From assembly GCA_030037055.1 (NCBI GenBank), contig JASHRZ010000760.1, positions 1 through 6,847 on the forward strand: a DNA stretch of 6,847 nucleotides, in the 5' to 3' direction. Within the stretch, counting starts at the first letter, position 1. The number at the start of each line of letters is the position of its first letter. Under the pieces are notes generated by a model that was not told the origin of the DNA, did not search any database, and was given only the letters and a program-made list of their open reading frames with translations. Below are positions 1 through 5,610 of this stretch, in pieces. The stretch is from Alphaproteobacteria bacterium. Its GTDB lineage: Bacteria > Pseudomonadota > Alphaproteobacteria > ATCC43930 > CGMCC-115725. Position numbers and translations under genes: made by a program.

Positions 1-8
1 GCGTGAGT

Positions 9-836
9 TCAGCCGGGCTGTCCCGCGGCGTCTTGATCGGCGGCTTCCTGCGCTTCGGCGGAACGAGGGGCGTGGGCGACGTCCTCTGCGCTAGCGCCAA
101 CGCTTCGGTCCGCGAGCACTCGCGACGTGATCGCCGCAATGACCGCCTTCGTCTTCTCGATGTGGTCGGCAAGCTGTCGACAGGCGAGGTCGGCATCGCG
201 CGCCAAAGTGGCATCGAAGATTGCGCTGTGCTCGGCATGCACATCGCGCGGGATCGAGCGATTGGTCAGCGACAGGCGACGGTATCGCAGCGACTGCACG
301 TAGAGAATTTTTCGGAAATGGAGCACCCAGCGGTTCGCGCATCCAGCGATCAGGGCCTCATGAAAGGCCCGATTGCGGTCTTCCCACTCGTCACCGAGCT
401 CTTCGGGGTTCTCGTGGACCCGCTCCTCGATTCGCGACAAGCGGTGGAACGCCGCGACCACATTGGCTTCCCACCGGTCATCGCCATGCTCGATCGATTC
501 CCGCAGCGCGTGACACTCCAGCAATTTGCGCAATTCGCTGAGGTCGGTGACGTCGGAGACCGAGATCGGGGCGACACGGAAGCCACGCTGACCTGCGGCC
601 ACGACCAGCGCCTCGCCCACCAGCCGGGAGAGCGCCTCGCGCAGCGTGCTTGCCCCAACCGAATACTCGGCCCGCAGATGTTCGACCCGCAGCTTGCTGC
701 CGGGCGGCAACTTGCCCGAAAGGACATCGCGGCGGATCTGATCGTAAGCCGCCTCGACCATCGTCCTTGCAGTCGACCCTGTCTGGTCGGTCTGATAACG
801 CTCTTCGTCCATCGCCGCGCCGCCTTTGGTTCCCAT
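9..836 (-). CDS. GntR-family transcriptional regulator with FCD ligand-binding domain
   Basis: This 275-residue protein is a probable cytoplasmic DNA-binding regulator of the divergent phenol-degradation operon. Residues about 24-90 form a GntR winged helix-turn-helix: AAYDQIRRDVLSGKLPPGSK is the typical opening, followed by LREALSRL and the wing AGQRGFRV. Residues about 98-230 fit an FCD effector domain. His159 (FHEAL), His203 (AEHSAIFDA) and His225 (DHI) have the spacing of the metal-binding histidines of that family. The usual fourth ligand, an Asp four residues before the first His, appears to be Asn155. The last 40 residues are Ala-rich and probably disordered. Known relatives beside phenol hydroxylase genes (AphS, PhcS in Comamonas) repress them, and the same role is inferred here. 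The start is uncertain: the ATG at 836 lacks a clear ribosome binding site, and a second in-frame ATG at 812 (MDEERYQ) has only a weak AAAGG upstream. The protein's own ligand is unknown. Confidence 0.9.
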   Translation of the reverse strand: MGTKGGAAMDEERYQTDQTGSTARTMVEAAYDQIRRDVLSGKLPPGSKLRVEHLRAEYSVGASTLREALSRLVGEALVVAAGQRGFRVAPISVSDVTDLSELRKLLECHALRESIEHGDDRWEANVVAAFHRLSRIEERVHENPEELGDEWEDRNRAFHEALIAGCANRWVLHFRKILYVQSLRYRRLSLTNRSIPRDVHAEHSAIFDATLARDADLACRQLADHIEKTKAVIAAITSRVLADRSVGASAEDVAHAPRSAEAQEAADQDAAGQPG

Positions 837-849
837 GGGCCCGAAAAAA

Positions 850-860
850 CGGTGCTACCG
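850..860. promoter_or_regulatory. GGT-N3-ACC dyad, candidate GntR/FCD autoregulatory operator
   Basis: CGGTGCTACCG has inverted arms CGGT and ACCG around three bases. Its form resembles the TGGT-N3-ACCA arrangement known for FadR-type GntR operators. It lies 13 bp upstream of the regulator's first ATG, where binding could control the regulator's own expression. GGTGC (851-855) can alternatively pair with GCACC (868-872), which could be a hairpin in the regulator's leader RNA instead. Confidence 0.35.
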
Positions 861-955
861 ATGAGCGGCACCATAGACCAAAATCACCATGCAGGGAAGA
901 AATCTCGCCAAAACTCCTGTTGCTCCGATGTTCGTCCAAAATCTCGACATTTTCA

Positions 956-983
956 TTGACAAGCGAGATCGCGAGGATATCCT
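956..983 (+). promoter_or_regulatory. Probable sigma-70-type promoter of the dmp operon
   Basis: A consensus -35 hexamer TTGACA (956-961) is followed after 16 bp by TATCCT (978-983), which matches four of six positions of TATAAT. The predicted transcription start is near 990, giving a leader of about 26 nt before the dmpK ATG. The leader contains an A-rich stretch and a strong Shine-Dalgarno sequence. The call rests on pattern only. The perfect -35 and the position support it, while the shorter-than-ideal spacer and imperfect -10 weaken it. Confidence 0.5.
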
Positions 984-984
984 C
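973..984. promoter_or_regulatory. Perfect 12-bp palindrome over the -10 element, candidate operator
   Basis: GAGGATATCCTC is identical to its reverse complement and covers the whole predicted -10 hexamer of the dmp promoter. A dimeric repressor bound here would block RNA polymerase. It does not show the GT...AC half-site pattern common in FadR-type GntR operators, so assigning it to the adjacent regulator is an inference from position. Confidence 0.4.
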
Positions 985-1015
985 ATAAAAAATAAAATGA
1001 AGGGGAGGAGCAGCG

Positions 1016-1264
1016 ATGGCGGTCCTGGCTCCTGGCTTGGGAGATCGCGCAGTTCGCGTCGTCGGCGTCCGCGGAGACCGTTTCGTTGAATTCGAGTTCT
1101 TGCTGAGAGACCAAGATCTCTCGTTGCAACTCGTTTTGCCCTACCCGGAATTCGTCGCGTTCTGCGCCGAGCAGGACGCCGCTCCGTTGCCGCCGGCCGC
1201 CGGGGTCGCAGGGGCATTCGAGCGTCTCAAGCATTCCGTCAAATCCACCGGCAAGCCGCGCTGA
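1016..1264 (+). CDS. dmpK: Phenol hydroxylase assembly protein DmpK
   Basis: This 82-residue cytoplasmic protein belongs to the DmpK/PhK family. The family is needed to obtain active phenol hydroxylase in vivo, apparently by helping the hydroxylase acquire its iron, but it is not needed for turnover. Recognition rests on the core VRVVGVRGDRFVEFEF, then LQLVLPYPEFVAFCAEQDA, which match the conserved RFVEFDF and ELVLP-FxxFC segments of DmpK, and on its place as first gene of the operon. It is slightly shorter at the N-terminus than the CF600 protein (about 90 residues). The ATG is preceded at 1002-1010 by GGGGAGGAG, a very strong ribosome binding site with a 5-nt spacer, so the start is secure. 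The tail is basic (KHSVKSTGKPR). Confidence 0.9.
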   Translation: MAVLAPGLGDRAVRVVGVRGDRFVEFEFLLRDQDLSLQLVLPYPEFVAFCAEQDAAPLPPAAGVAGAFERLKHSVKSTGKPR

Positions 1265-1299
1265 TTGAGGCGTCGGCCATCACTCTGGGAGGAACCCAC

Positions 1300-2298
1300 G
1301 TGAACATCGACATCCAAGGCTTGACCCTCGAGCCGCGGCGTCAGACCTATTCTCACATCGCCCGCCGCTTTGGCGCCGATCGGCCGGCATCGCGCTACGA
1401 GGAGGCGAGCTACGACGTTCAGGCGACGACGAATTTCCACCATCGGCCGCTCTACCAGCCCGAATTTCAGATCTTCGATCCCCGGCGAACCAAAATCGTC
1501 ATGGCGGATTGGTACAAGTTCAGGGATCCGCGACAGCTCTATTACGGCACATACAACATGTCGCGCGCGGCCATGCTCCAGGCCATCGACAAGAACTTCG
1601 ACTTCATCGAAGAGCGGGCGATGCTGGCCAATGTCGAGCCCGCTTGGCTCGAGAAGGTCAAGGAATATCTGATCCCCATGCGCCACTACGAGTGGGGCGC
1701 CAACGCCAACAACCAGCTCATAACCGACTGGGGATACGGGACTCAGATCACTTCCGCATCGGCCTTCTGTGGCGCCGACCGCCTTGGGATGGCGCAGATC
1801 ATCTCGCGCATCGGGCTCGCCATCGACGGCAACACCGGCGATACGCTGCAGGCGGGCCGAAATCTGTGGCTGAACGCGTCCTATTGGCAGGGCGTGCGCA
1901 AGATGGTCGAGGACAGCTTCGTCGAGGCGGACTGGTTCCAGACCCTGGTCGCGCAAGACCTCGCTATGGACGGAGTCATGCACCCGCTGGTTTTCGCCCG
2001 CTTCGATGCGGAGGGGCAGAAGCACAATGGCGTGCCGCTATCGATGCTCTCAGAGTTCATGAGCGAATGGTATGCCGACAACGCCCGGTGGGTTGATGCG
2101 GTGGTGAAAACGGCAATTGCCGAGTCTGATGCCAACGCCCAGCTGGTGTCGGCGTGGTTTGCCGCCTGGGCGGGGCGTGCAGCCGAGGCCGCACGCCCAC
2201 TCGCCGAACACGTGCTCGGTGCCGCCGGCAAGAGCGCTGTCGAAGAGATTGCCGACAAGCTCATGACCCGCGCGGCAGGGCTCGGCATCAAGGCTTAA
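1300..2298 (+). CDS. dmpL: Phenol hydroxylase beta subunit (P1 oxygenase component) DmpL
   Basis: This 332-residue protein is the beta subunit of the diiron hydroxylase, about the same length as CF600 DmpL (331). It has the ferritin-like fold of the bacterial multicomponent monooxygenases but carries no iron ligands. It packs against DmpN to form the (alpha-beta-gamma)2 hydroxylase. Typical segments are the N-terminal LTLEPRRQTYSHIARRFG (residues about 8-25), a tract on iron-free helices containing MRHYEWGANANNQ (about 127-139), and the alanine-rich C-terminal helices near 285-330. Translation starts at GTG with GGGAGGA at 1287-1293, 6 nt ahead. No in-frame ATG is better placed, and the start gives the family-typical MNIDIQ-like N-terminus. 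The gene ends 11 nt before dmpM. Confidence 0.95.
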   Translation: MNIDIQGLTLEPRRQTYSHIARRFGADRPASRYEEASYDVQATTNFHHRPLYQPEFQIFDPRRTKIVMADWYKFRDPRQLYYGTYNMSRAAMLQAIDKNFDFIEERAMLANVEPAWLEKVKEYLIPMRHYEWGANANNQLITDWGYGTQITSASAFCGADRLGMAQIISRIGLAIDGNTGDTLQAGRNLWLNASYWQGVRKMVEDSFVEADWFQTLVAQDLAMDGVMHPLVFARFDAEGQKHNGVPLSMLSEFMSEWYADNARWVDAVVKTAIAESDANAQLVSAWFAAWAGRAAEAARPLAEHVLGAAGKSAVEEIADKLMTRAAGLGIKA

Positions 2299-2309
2299 GG
2301 GGAACCGCC

Positions 2310-2579
2310 ATGACGCAAAACGTGTCGATCACGCTTCAGAACACCCCGGATGCGCGGCCAATCACGGAGGCCATCAGCGAAGACAACCCCAAGGCGGTGG
2401 TGGCCAACTATCCCTCGATGATCAAGATCGATTGCCCCAACAGGCTGGTAATCAGAGCCGACAGCGTCTCGAAGAAGATCGGCCGGGCGTGGGACACCCA
2501 GGAGATTCATCTGAGCCTCATCACGCTTTCGGGAAACATCGACGAGGACGAAGGCCAATTCGTCCTCGCGTGGAAATGA
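2310..2579 (+). CDS. dmpM: Phenol hydroxylase effector (coupling) protein DmpM
   Basis: This is the small cofactor-free P2 component, 89 residues against about 90 in CF600. Effector proteins of this family (MmoB, DmpM, TouD) bind the hydroxylase near the diiron site and are needed for efficient oxygen activation and coupling. The family is recognised from VSITLQNTPDARPITEAI at the N-terminus, the central AVVANYPSMIKIDCPNRLVI, and the C-terminal segment with GRAWDTQEIHLSLITLSGNI followed by an acidic DEDEGQFVLAW. It starts at the ATG preceded by AAGGGGAA at 2297-2304, which overlaps the dmpL stop codon. The next gene begins 13 nt after its stop. Confidence 0.95.
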   Translation: MTQNVSITLQNTPDARPITEAISEDNPKAVVANYPSMIKIDCPNRLVIRADSVSKKIGRAWDTQEIHLSLITLSGNIDEDEGQFVLAWK

Positions 2580-2592
2580 GAGGGAGGACGCC

Positions 2593-4116
2593 ATGCCTGC
2601 CACGAAGAAGCTCGGGCTGAAGCAGAAATATGCGCTGATGACGCGAGGGCTCGACTGGGAGACCACCTACCAGCCGATGGAGAAAGTCTTTCCCTACGAC
2701 CAGTTCGAGGGCATCAAGGTGAAGAACTGGGATGCCTGGGAAGATCCCTTCCGGCTCACCATGGATGCCTATTGGAAGATCCAGGCCGAAAAGGAGCGCA
2801 AGCTCTATGCCGTGATCGATTCCATTTCACAGAACAATGCGCAGCTCGGCATCACTGATGCGCGATACATCAACGCGGTGAAGATCTTCATCCAGGGCGT
2901 CACACCGCTGGAGTACCAAGCGCATCGTCACTTCGCTCATGTCGCCCGTCATCTCCGCGGTGTCGGCCCGCGCATTGCTGCACAGATGCAATCTCTCGAC
3001 GAGCTGCGCCACGCCCAGACCCAGATCCACACCATCAGTCATTACAACAAGTTCTTCGACGGCATGCATGACTGGCAGCACATGCATGACCGCGTGTGGT
3101 ACCTTTCGGTGCCGAAGTCGTTTTTCGACGATGCAGTCACCGCCGGTCCTTTCGAGTTTCTCACGGCGATCTCGTTTTCGTTCGAGTATGTTCTGACCAA
3201 CCTCCTGTTCGTGCCGTTCATGTCGGGCGCCGCGTACAACGGCGATCTCGCAACGGTGACCTTCGGCTTTTCGGCCCAGTCCGACGAATCCCGGCACATG
3301 ACCCTCGGGCTCGAGGTCGTGAAGTTCATTCTCGAGCAGGATGAAGCCAATCTGCCAATCGTCCAGCGCTGGATCGACAAGTGGTTCTGGCGCGGCTACC
3401 GGCTCTTGAGCCTGGTCGGCATGATGATGGACTACATGCTGCCCAAGAAGGTCATGTCCTGGGCCGAGGCGTGGGAAATGTATTACGAAGAACAGGGTGG
3501 CGCGCTCTTCGCCGATCTCGGCCGCTACGGCATTCGTCCGCCGAAGCATGAGGATGTCGCCCGCAAGGAGAAGGACCGCATCTCGCACGAGGTGTGGGCC
3601 ATCTTCTACAATTACACCCACGCCGCCGCGTTCCACACCTGGGATATCGATGACGAGCACATGCGATGGCTGTCCGAGAAGTATCCCAAGACCTTCGATC
3701 AGCTTTACCGGCCGCGGCTGTTGATGTGGCGCGATATGGCGCGTGCGGGAAAGCGCTTCTACAACAATGCCCTCCCGCAGCTATGCAACCTCTGCCAGAT
3801 CCCCATGGCGTTCACCGAGCCGGACGATCCCACGACCATCTGCTTCCGCTCGAGCGAGCTCGGCGGCGATCGCTATCATTTCTGCTCAGACGGCTGCAAG
3901 GAGATCTTCGACCAGGAGCCCGAGAAGTTCGTGCAGTCCTGGCTGCCCGTCCATCAGATCTTCCAAGGCAATTGCGGCGGCGCCTCGGTCGAGGACGTCC
4001 TGAAGTGGTACCATCTCAATCTCGGCGCGGACAATCTCGATTACGCGGGCTCGCCGGAGCAGAAGATGTGGGATCAATGGATGGCCGGCCGGCACGTAGC
4101 GCAGGCGGCCGAATAG
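2593..4116 (+). CDS. dmpN: Phenol hydroxylase alpha subunit, catalytic diiron oxygenase DmpN
   Basis: This 507-residue protein is the catalytic subunit that hydroxylates phenol to catechol using O2 and electrons from DmpP. Both iron-binding motifs are intact: DELRH (Glu137, His140) and DESRH (Glu232, His235). Glu107 and Glu198 sit at the positions of the two remaining carboxylate ligands, with the 30-residue spacing from Glu107 to Glu137 seen in toluene/o-xylene monooxygenase. The ferritin-like fold covers roughly residues 60-290. The C-terminal part (about 395-465) is a YHS-like, cysteine-rich zinc-binding domain with Cys398, Cys401, Cys431 and Cys435 as likely ligands; Cys417 and Cys461 are also nearby. 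The length matches the family (about 510-517). AGGGAGGA at 2581-2588 precedes the ATG by 4 nt. Nothing suggests truncation or loss of activity. Confidence 0.97.
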   Translation: MPATKKLGLKQKYALMTRGLDWETTYQPMEKVFPYDQFEGIKVKNWDAWEDPFRLTMDAYWKIQAEKERKLYAVIDSISQNNAQLGITDARYINAVKIFIQGVTPLEYQAHRHFAHVARHLRGVGPRIAAQMQSLDELRHAQTQIHTISHYNKFFDGMHDWQHMHDRVWYLSVPKSFFDDAVTAGPFEFLTAISFSFEYVLTNLLFVPFMSGAAYNGDLATVTFGFSAQSDESRHMTLGLEVVKFILEQDEANLPIVQRWIDKWFWRGYRLLSLVGMMMDYMLPKKVMSWAEAWEMYYEEQGGALFADLGRYGIRPPKHEDVARKEKDRISHEVWAIFYNYTHAAAFHTWDIDDEHMRWLSEKYPKTFDQLYRPRLLMWRDMARAGKRFYNNALPQLCNLCQIPMAFTEPDDPTTICFRSSELGGDRYHFCSDGCKEIFDQEPEKFVQSWLPVHQIFQGNCGGASVEDVLKWYHLNLGADNLDYAGSPEQKMWDQWMAGRHVAQAAE

Positions 4117-4117
4117 G

Positions 4118-4141
4118 CAAAGCGCGCCAGGCGCGGCTTGC
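4118..4141 (+). other. GC-rich hairpin in the dmpN-dmpO intercistronic gap
   Basis: AAGCGCGC (4120-4127) can pair with GCGCGGCTT (4131-4139) around a 3-nt CAG loop, with one bulged C. The stem starts 3 nt after the dmpN stop and ends before the dmpO ribosome binding site. There is no following T-run, so an intrinsic terminator is unlikely. A role in transcript stability or in protecting the 3' end of the dmpKLMN segment is possible but only inferred. Confidence 0.35.
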
Positions 4142-4148
4142 GAGGATT

Positions 4149-4157
4149 GAGGGAGGA
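4149..4157 (+). promoter_or_regulatory. dmpO: Ribosome binding site of dmpO
   Basis: GAGGGAGGA lies 4 nt before the ATG at 4162 and fixes this start. The reading frame is open further upstream with a TTG at 4138, but that codon has no ribosome binding site and lies inside the hairpin. Confidence 0.75.
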
Positions 4158-4161
4158 TGAA

Positions 4162-4524
4162 ATGTCCGTTGTCGCCTTGAAGCCCGGCTACAAGGGCGAG
4201 GTACTCGACCGGGTCGAGAACTTCCACGGAAACCAGCTGGTCTATCTCCACTGGGAAGACCATCTGAGCTTCTGTGCGGCCCTGGCCTTTCCACTTCCGC
4301 CCGACATGCCGTTCGGCGCCATTCTCAAGGACGTGCTGCCGCCGTTCTACGGCATGCATCCGGATTGGTTGAAGATCGATTGGTCCAGCGTGCGCTGGAC
4401 GCTTGACGGCAAGCCGTTCACGCCCGATCCGGGTCGCGCCCTCAGGGATCAGGATATCCGCCACAAATCGCTGCTGCGGTTCTGGACGCCGGGTCTCAAG
4501 GGACCCAGGGACAGCTGCTCCTGA
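4162..4524 (+). CDS. dmpO: Phenol hydroxylase gamma subunit (P4 component) DmpO
   Basis: This 120-residue protein is the small third subunit of the hydroxylase; CF600 DmpO has about 119 residues. It binds the outside of the alpha-beta core and has no cofactor of its own. It is recognised from NGQLVYL-type and WEDHLSFCAALAFP segments (residues about 31-52), the PFTPD motif near residue 90, HKSLLRFWTPGLKG near the end, and the final SCS that is shared with DmpO. The ATG is chosen for its ribosome binding site at 4149-4157 and for the resulting family-typical length. The gene is separated from dmpN by 45 nt, a larger gap than between L, M and N, and contains a hairpin there. dmpP starts 22 nt after its stop. 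Confidence 0.94.
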   Translation: MSVVALKPGYKGEVLDRVENFHGNQLVYLHWEDHLSFCAALAFPLPPDMPFGAILKDVLPPFYGMHPDWLKIDWSSVRWTLDGKPFTPDPGRALRDQDIRHKSLLRFWTPGLKGPRDSCS

Positions 4525-4546
4525 CCTGCGGCGCCAGAGGCCATTG

Positions 4547-5608
4547 ATGCACAGGCTCAGGATCGAGCCGATCGGCGAGACAGTGTCGGTGGCGGATCGG
4601 CAGAGCATTCTCGACGCATGCCTGCGGGCGGGCATCTGGCTGCCGCATGCCTGCGGCCATGGGCTGTGCGGAACCTGCAAGGTCTCCGTGATCGAGGGCG
4701 AGATCGACCATGGCGGGGCCTCGTCTTTCGCGCTCATGGACTTTGAGCGCGGCGAAGGGCGTGCGCTCGCCTGCTCGGCGACGTTGTGCTCGGATGCCGT
4801 CATCGAGGCGGATATCGACGAGGATCCGGATGCCCGTCATTATCCCGTGCGCGATTTCATTGGAGGGGTGGCGGCGGCGCGGATGCTCACGCCGGACATT
4901 CGCGGCATCTGGATCGAGCTCGACGGCAGCGGCATCGAGTTCCAGGCCGGCCAGTACATCAACCTTGAGATCCCCGGGGTTCCCGGGCGACGAGCGTTTT
5001 CGCTCGCCAATCCGCCGGCCGATCCTAGGATGCTCGAACTCCATGTGCGCCGCGTCGCCGGCGGCAAGGCCACGGCCTGGCTGCACGAAGGCCTGACCGT
5101 CGGCGACAGGCTCGCCTTCAGCGGCCCCTACGGGCGCTTCTTCGTGCGCAAGTCGGCGCCCGAGCCCATCATTTTCCTCGCCGGTGGGTCGGGCCTGTCG
5201 AGCCCGAAGGCGATGATCCTCGATCTCCTCGCCGAAGGCTGCCGCGCGCCGATGGTCCTCATCCACGGAGTTCGCGGCCGCAAGGATCTTTACTTCGCCG
5301 ACCTTTTTTGCGCGCTCGCCGAGCGCCACGGCAATTTCACCTATGTGCCGGCGCTTTCCGCGCCGGAGAGCGGCGATGCATGGGACGGCGAGATCGGTTT
5401 CGTTCATGAGGTAGCCCAGCGCCGCTTCGGCGGTCGCTTCGCCGGTCACAAAGCCTATCTCTGCGGCCCGCCCCTGATGATCGAGGCGTGCATCAACGTG
5501 CTGATGAAAGGGCGGTTGTTCGAGCGCGACATCTACACGGAAAAATTCGCGACGGCAGCGGATGGAAAGGCCAGCCTCGCGCGAAGTCCATTGTTCAAGA
5601 GGATCTGA
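4547..5608 (+). CDS. dmpP: Phenol hydroxylase reductase (P5 component) DmpP, 2Fe-2S and FAD
   Basis: This 353-residue reductase, the same length as CF600 DmpP, passes electrons from NAD(P)H via FAD and a 2Fe-2S cluster to the diiron centre of DmpN. A plant-type ferredoxin domain occupies residues 1-90 with cluster ligands Cys36, Cys41, Cys44 and Cys76 (C-X4-C-X2-C-X31-C). The FAD domain (about 100-200) shows the Arg149-x-x-Ser152 flavin motif in RAFSLANP. The NAD-binding domain (about 205-353) has GGSGLSSP at 213-220, CGPP at 306-309, and the C-terminal IYTEKF at 329-334 that packs on the flavin. The frame is open upstream into dmpO, but the ATG at 4547 follows AGAGG by 6 nt and gives exactly the family N-terminus, so the longer form is rejected. 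All redox motifs are intact. Confidence 0.96.
   Translation: MHRLRIEPIGETVSVADRQSILDACLRAGIWLPHACGHGLCGTCKVSVIEGEIDHGGASSFALMDFERGEGRALACSATLCSDAVIEADIDEDPDARHYPVRDFIGGVAAARMLTPDIRGIWIELDGSGIEFQAGQYINLEIPGVPGRRAFSLANPPADPRMLELHVRRVAGGKATAWLHEGLTVGDRLAFSGPYGRFFVRKSAPEPIIFLAGGSGLSSPKAMILDLLAEGCRAPMVLIHGVRGRKDLYFADLFCALAERHGNFTYVPALSAPESGDAWDGEIGFVHEVAQRRFGGRFAGHKAYLCGPPLMIEACINVLMKGRLFERDIYTEKFATAADGKASLARSPLFKRI
5597..5603 (+). promoter_or_regulatory. dmpQ: Ribosome binding site of dmpQ inside the dmpP 3' end
   Basis: AAGAGGA lies in the last codons of dmpP, 7 nt before TTG at 5611. It supports this rare start codon, because no in-frame ATG or GTG exists between there and the conserved ferredoxin core. 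The arrangement suggests translation of dmpQ is coupled to that of dmpP. Confidence 0.65.
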
Positions 5609-5610
5609 CG

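Larger units (their letters stand above)
837..1015. promoter_or_regulatory. Divergent regulatory region between the GntR regulator and dmpK
   Basis: This stretch of 179 bp contains no credible gene. It is noticeably richer in A and T than the flanking coding DNA, especially 938-1000. It holds a sigma-70-like promoter facing dmpK (956-983), a perfect palindrome (973-984), a GGT-N3-ACC dyad (850-860), a CCAAAATC direct repeat (878-885 and 936-943), and the hexamer ATCTCG or its complement CGAGAT at 902-907, 941-946 and 964-969. I found no TGGCAC-N5-TTGC sigma-54 element on the dmpK side. For the regulator's own minus-strand promoter I see only weak candidates, such as TATGGT read from 875 to 870. 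Confidence 0.75.

Noticed and set aside
3..959. Plus-strand frame of 318 codons opposite the GntR gene
   Set aside because: The opposite strand encodes a clear GntR/FCD protein, and this frame runs through the regulatory region without any recognisable domain.
837..1015. Sigma-54 promoter for dmpK, as in the CF600 operon
   Set aside because: No GG-N10-GC element close to TGGCAC-N5-TTGC is seen. TGTTGCTC near 919-926 resembles a -12 element but has no GG pair at the proper distance upstream.
1141..2025. Long open frame on the minus strand opposite dmpL
   Set aside because: It is a high-GC shadow of a securely identified gene, has no recognisable domain or ribosome binding site, and its residue pattern mirrors the third-position bias of dmpL.
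2827..3660. Long minus-strand frame opposite dmpN
   Set aside because: It lies wholly within the coding region of the diiron subunit, with no recognisable protein family. It is a composition artefact.
4403..4546. N-terminal extension of DmpP by 48 residues
   Set aside because: The extension overlaps dmpO in another frame, is rich in Arg and Ser like a shadow frame, and the ATG at 4547 has a ribosome binding site and gives the exact family length.
4973..4988. CCCCGGGGTTCCCGGG palindromic stretch inside dmpP
   Set aside because: It encodes ordinary residues of the flavin domain (Pro-Gly-Val-Pro-Gly) and is explained by GC-rich codons.
3886..5449. Two long minus-strand frames opposite dmpN-dmpO-dmpP
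   Set aside because: They cross three well-supported plus-strand genes and resemble no known protein.
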